Shown: one piece after another, positions 5,851 to 7,253 of the stretch
Layout: each line of letters begins with the position of its first letter
Position numbering within the stretch: the first letter of the stretch is position 1
Assembly (NCBI GenBank): GCA_030595455.1
Contig: JAUVDF010000043.1
Location: 1 to 7,253, forward strand
Direction: 5' to 3'
Length of the DNA: 7,253 bases
Source of the DNA: Fidelibacterota bacterium
GTDB taxonomy: Bacteria; Fidelibacterota; UBA8477; JABMPR01
Translations under genes and position numbers: made by a program
The notes under the pieces: model-generated
What the model saw: the letters and a program-made list of their open reading frames with translations, nothing else
The model's database searches: none
What the model was told of the DNA's origin: nothing

Positions 5851-7253
5851 ATGATGAAGGAAGTATCCAGTAAAGTTAATTTTATCGATCTAGAGCATGA
5901 TATACTCGAATTTTGGGAAAAAGAGGATATCTTTAATAAACTTAGGGCACAGAATGCTGGTGGTAGCCACTGGTCCTTTCTGGATGGACCAATTACCGCT
6001 AATAACCCCATGGGCGTTCACCATGCCTGGGGTAGGACCTACAAGGATCTTTTTCAGCGATACCATGCCATGCAGGGCAAAGAACTAAGGTATCAGAATG
6101 GCTTTGACTGTCAGGGTTTGTGGGTCGAAGTTGAAGTTGAAAAAGAACTGGGCTTTAAATCAAAAACTGATATTGAAGAATATGGCATCGAAGAATTTGT
6201 CAATAAGTGTAAAGAACGCGTTCGCAAGTTTTCGGCAATTCAGACTGAGCAGTCGAAGCGCATGGGCTACTGGATGGACTGGGATAACTCCTATTTCACC
6301 ATGTCAGATGAAAATAATTACACGATTTGGGGCTTCCTGAAGAAATGTTTTGATCGTGACCTGATCTACAAAGGTTATGATGTCATGCCCTGGTGTACCC
6401 GTTGCGGTGCTGCTTTATCTGAGCACGAGATTGCTACAGAAGGTTACAAAGACCTCACCCATACATCCATTTACTTAAAATTCCCACTGAAGGATCGTAA
6501 AAACGAGTCACTACTGGTTTGGACGACAACCGCCTGGACCTTGTCATCCAATATAATGGCTGCAGTGCATCCAGATTTGGACTATGTAAAAGTCAAACAG
6601 GGTGATAATATCTATTATCTGGTTCAGGGTCGACTTTCCATTCTTCAAGGCGAGTATGAAATCCTTGAAACACTTAAAGGGAAGGACATGCATGGCTGGG
6701 AATATCATGGGCCTTTTGATGAATTACCTATCCAGCAAGACATTCACCATTCGGTAATCTTTTGGGATGAAATCTCAGAAAATGACGGAACCGGTATTGT
6801 TCACATTGCACCTGGTTGTGGAAAAGAAGATAATGCCCTGGCGAAAGAGCTGGGATTTCAGGTCATTAAGCCCATTGATGAGTTCGGGAACTACCTGGAT
6901 GGTTTTGGTGACTGGTCGGGTAAAAATGTTATGGATATTAGCGATGAAGTCATCGCAGATCTTTCTACCAAGGGACTACGCTACAAGCGTGAGCCCATTA
7001 CTCACCGTTATCCTACCTGCTGGCGACATGGCACTGAGTTAGTTTTTCGACCAGTAGATGAATGGTTTATCGCCATGGATAAATTACGTCCTGAGATAGC
7101 CGAAGTCACTAAGCAGGTGAATTGGATTCCATCTTATGGCAAAGAACGTGAGTTGGATTGGCTGAAAAACATGCATGACTGGATGATCTCCAAGAAACGC
7201 TATTGGGGCCTGGCACTACCGATCTGGACTTTTGAAGATGGCTCATTCTATGT
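5851..7253 (+). CDS. ileS: Isoleucyl-tRNA synthetase with GxHH signature, N-terminal part (partial, runs off right edge)
   Basis: Class I aminoacyl-tRNA synthetase that activates isoleucine with ATP, charges tRNA-Ile and clears mischarged valine in its CP1 editing domain. The first 467 codons are present; the usual total is about 1,000 or more. The Rossmann core starts at DGPITANNPMGVHHAWGR (45-62). Its signature tetrapeptide, aligned to HIGH, is Gly55-Val-His-His58. NGFDCQGLWVEVEVEKELG follows (83-101). MPWCTRCGAALSEHEI (179-194) leads into the editing domain, with WTTTAWTLSSN (224-234) and GTGIVHIAPGCGKED (313-327). The editing residues equivalent to E. coli Thr241-243, Asn250, His333 and Asp342 appear kept (Thr225-227, Asn234, His318, Asp327). 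DWMISKKRYWGLALPIW (443-459) returns to the catalytic core; KMSKS lies beyond the window. The start is ATG 5851 or the adjacent ATG 5854; AGGA at 5835-5838 is rather far upstream. The sequence resembles type 2 (eukaryote-like) IleRS, as inferred from the motif. Confidence 0.95.
   Translation, partial: MMKEVSSKVNFIDLEHDILEFWEKEDIFNKLRAQNAGGSHWSFLDGPITANNPMGVHHAWGRTYKDLFQRYHAMQGKELRYQNGFDCQGLWVEVEVEKELGFKSKTDIEEYGIEEFVNKCKERVRKFSAIQTEQSKRMGYWMDWDNSYFTMSDENNYTIWGFLKKCFDRDLIYKGYDVMPWCTRCGAALSEHEIATEGYKDLTHTSIYLKFPLKDRKNESLLVWTTTAWTLSSNIMAAVHPDLDYVKVKQGDNIYYLVQGRLSILQGEYEILETLKGKDMHGWEYHGPFDELPIQQDIHHSVIFWDEISENDGTGIVHIAPGCGKEDNALAKELGFQVIKPIDEFGNYLDGFGDWSGKNVMDISDEVIADLSTKGLRYKREPITHRYPTCWRHGTELVFRPVDEWFIAMDKLRPEIAEVTKQVNWIPSYGKERELDWLKNMHDWMISKKRYWGLALPIWTFEDGSFY

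Noticed and set aside
5814..7042. Frames at 5814-6011 (minus), 5897-6088, 6098-6340 and 6767-7042 (plus)
   Set aside because: They overlap ileS, whose frame carries the synthetase motifs without interruption.
1..7253. CRISPR array, insertion sequence, attachment site, tRNA or rRNA
   Set aside because: I saw no regular short repeats with spacers, transposase, terminal inverted repeats or recognisable structural RNA.

Overview
The window looks like a chromosomal stretch from a Gram-negative bacterium of the Fibrobacteres-Chlorobi-Bacteroidetes (FCB) assemblage. Two genes belong to the type IX secretion system (T9SS), which is confined to that assemblage: the start of an SprA-type outer-membrane translocon gene, and a large secreted protein ending in a T9SS sorting domain of the 'NYPNPFNPTT ... 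SGTYIYRL' kind. That tail style, together with a 'DQGRW...SIWR...GYSKDN' module just before the C-terminal half, is what I associate with Marinimicrobia (SAR406) and related deep FCB lineages rather than classical Bacteroidetes. The phylum is an inference from motif style; no marker gene was compared.

Layout, left to right. Positions 1-1037 (minus) hold the first 345 codons of sprA, which continues beyond the left edge. Positions 1100-1711 (minus) encode an RdgB/HAM1 nucleotide pyrophosphatase, 62 bp upstream of sprA and probably co-transcribed with it. Positions 1712-1950 are intergenic, with a candidate promoter and an unexplained hairpin in front of rdgB and a strong rho-independent terminator closing the next gene. 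Positions 1951-5580 (minus) encode a cysteine-free secreted protein of 1209 residues: signal peptide, EF-hand-like loop, seven carboxypeptidase-regulatory-like beta-sandwich repeats, fibronectin-III-like modules and the T9SS C-terminal domain. Positions 5581-5850 form a divergent promoter region that also contains a possible 48-codon ORF. Positions 5851-7253 (plus) hold the first 467 codons of ileS, cut by the right edge.

Functionally, sprA and the large protein are translocon and likely client: the protein would cross the inner membrane by Sec and the outer membrane through SprA. RdgB and IleRS are housekeeping enzymes (nucleotide-pool sanitation; isoleucyl-tRNA synthesis). The most notable single observation is that IleRS lacks the canonical class I 'HIGH' signature and carries Gly-Val-His-His at that site. 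This is the GxHH form that I recall being reported in a subset of type 2 IleRS enzymes highly resistant to mupirocin. I see no mobile element, CRISPR array, tRNA or rRNA, and no clearly new multi-gene system.
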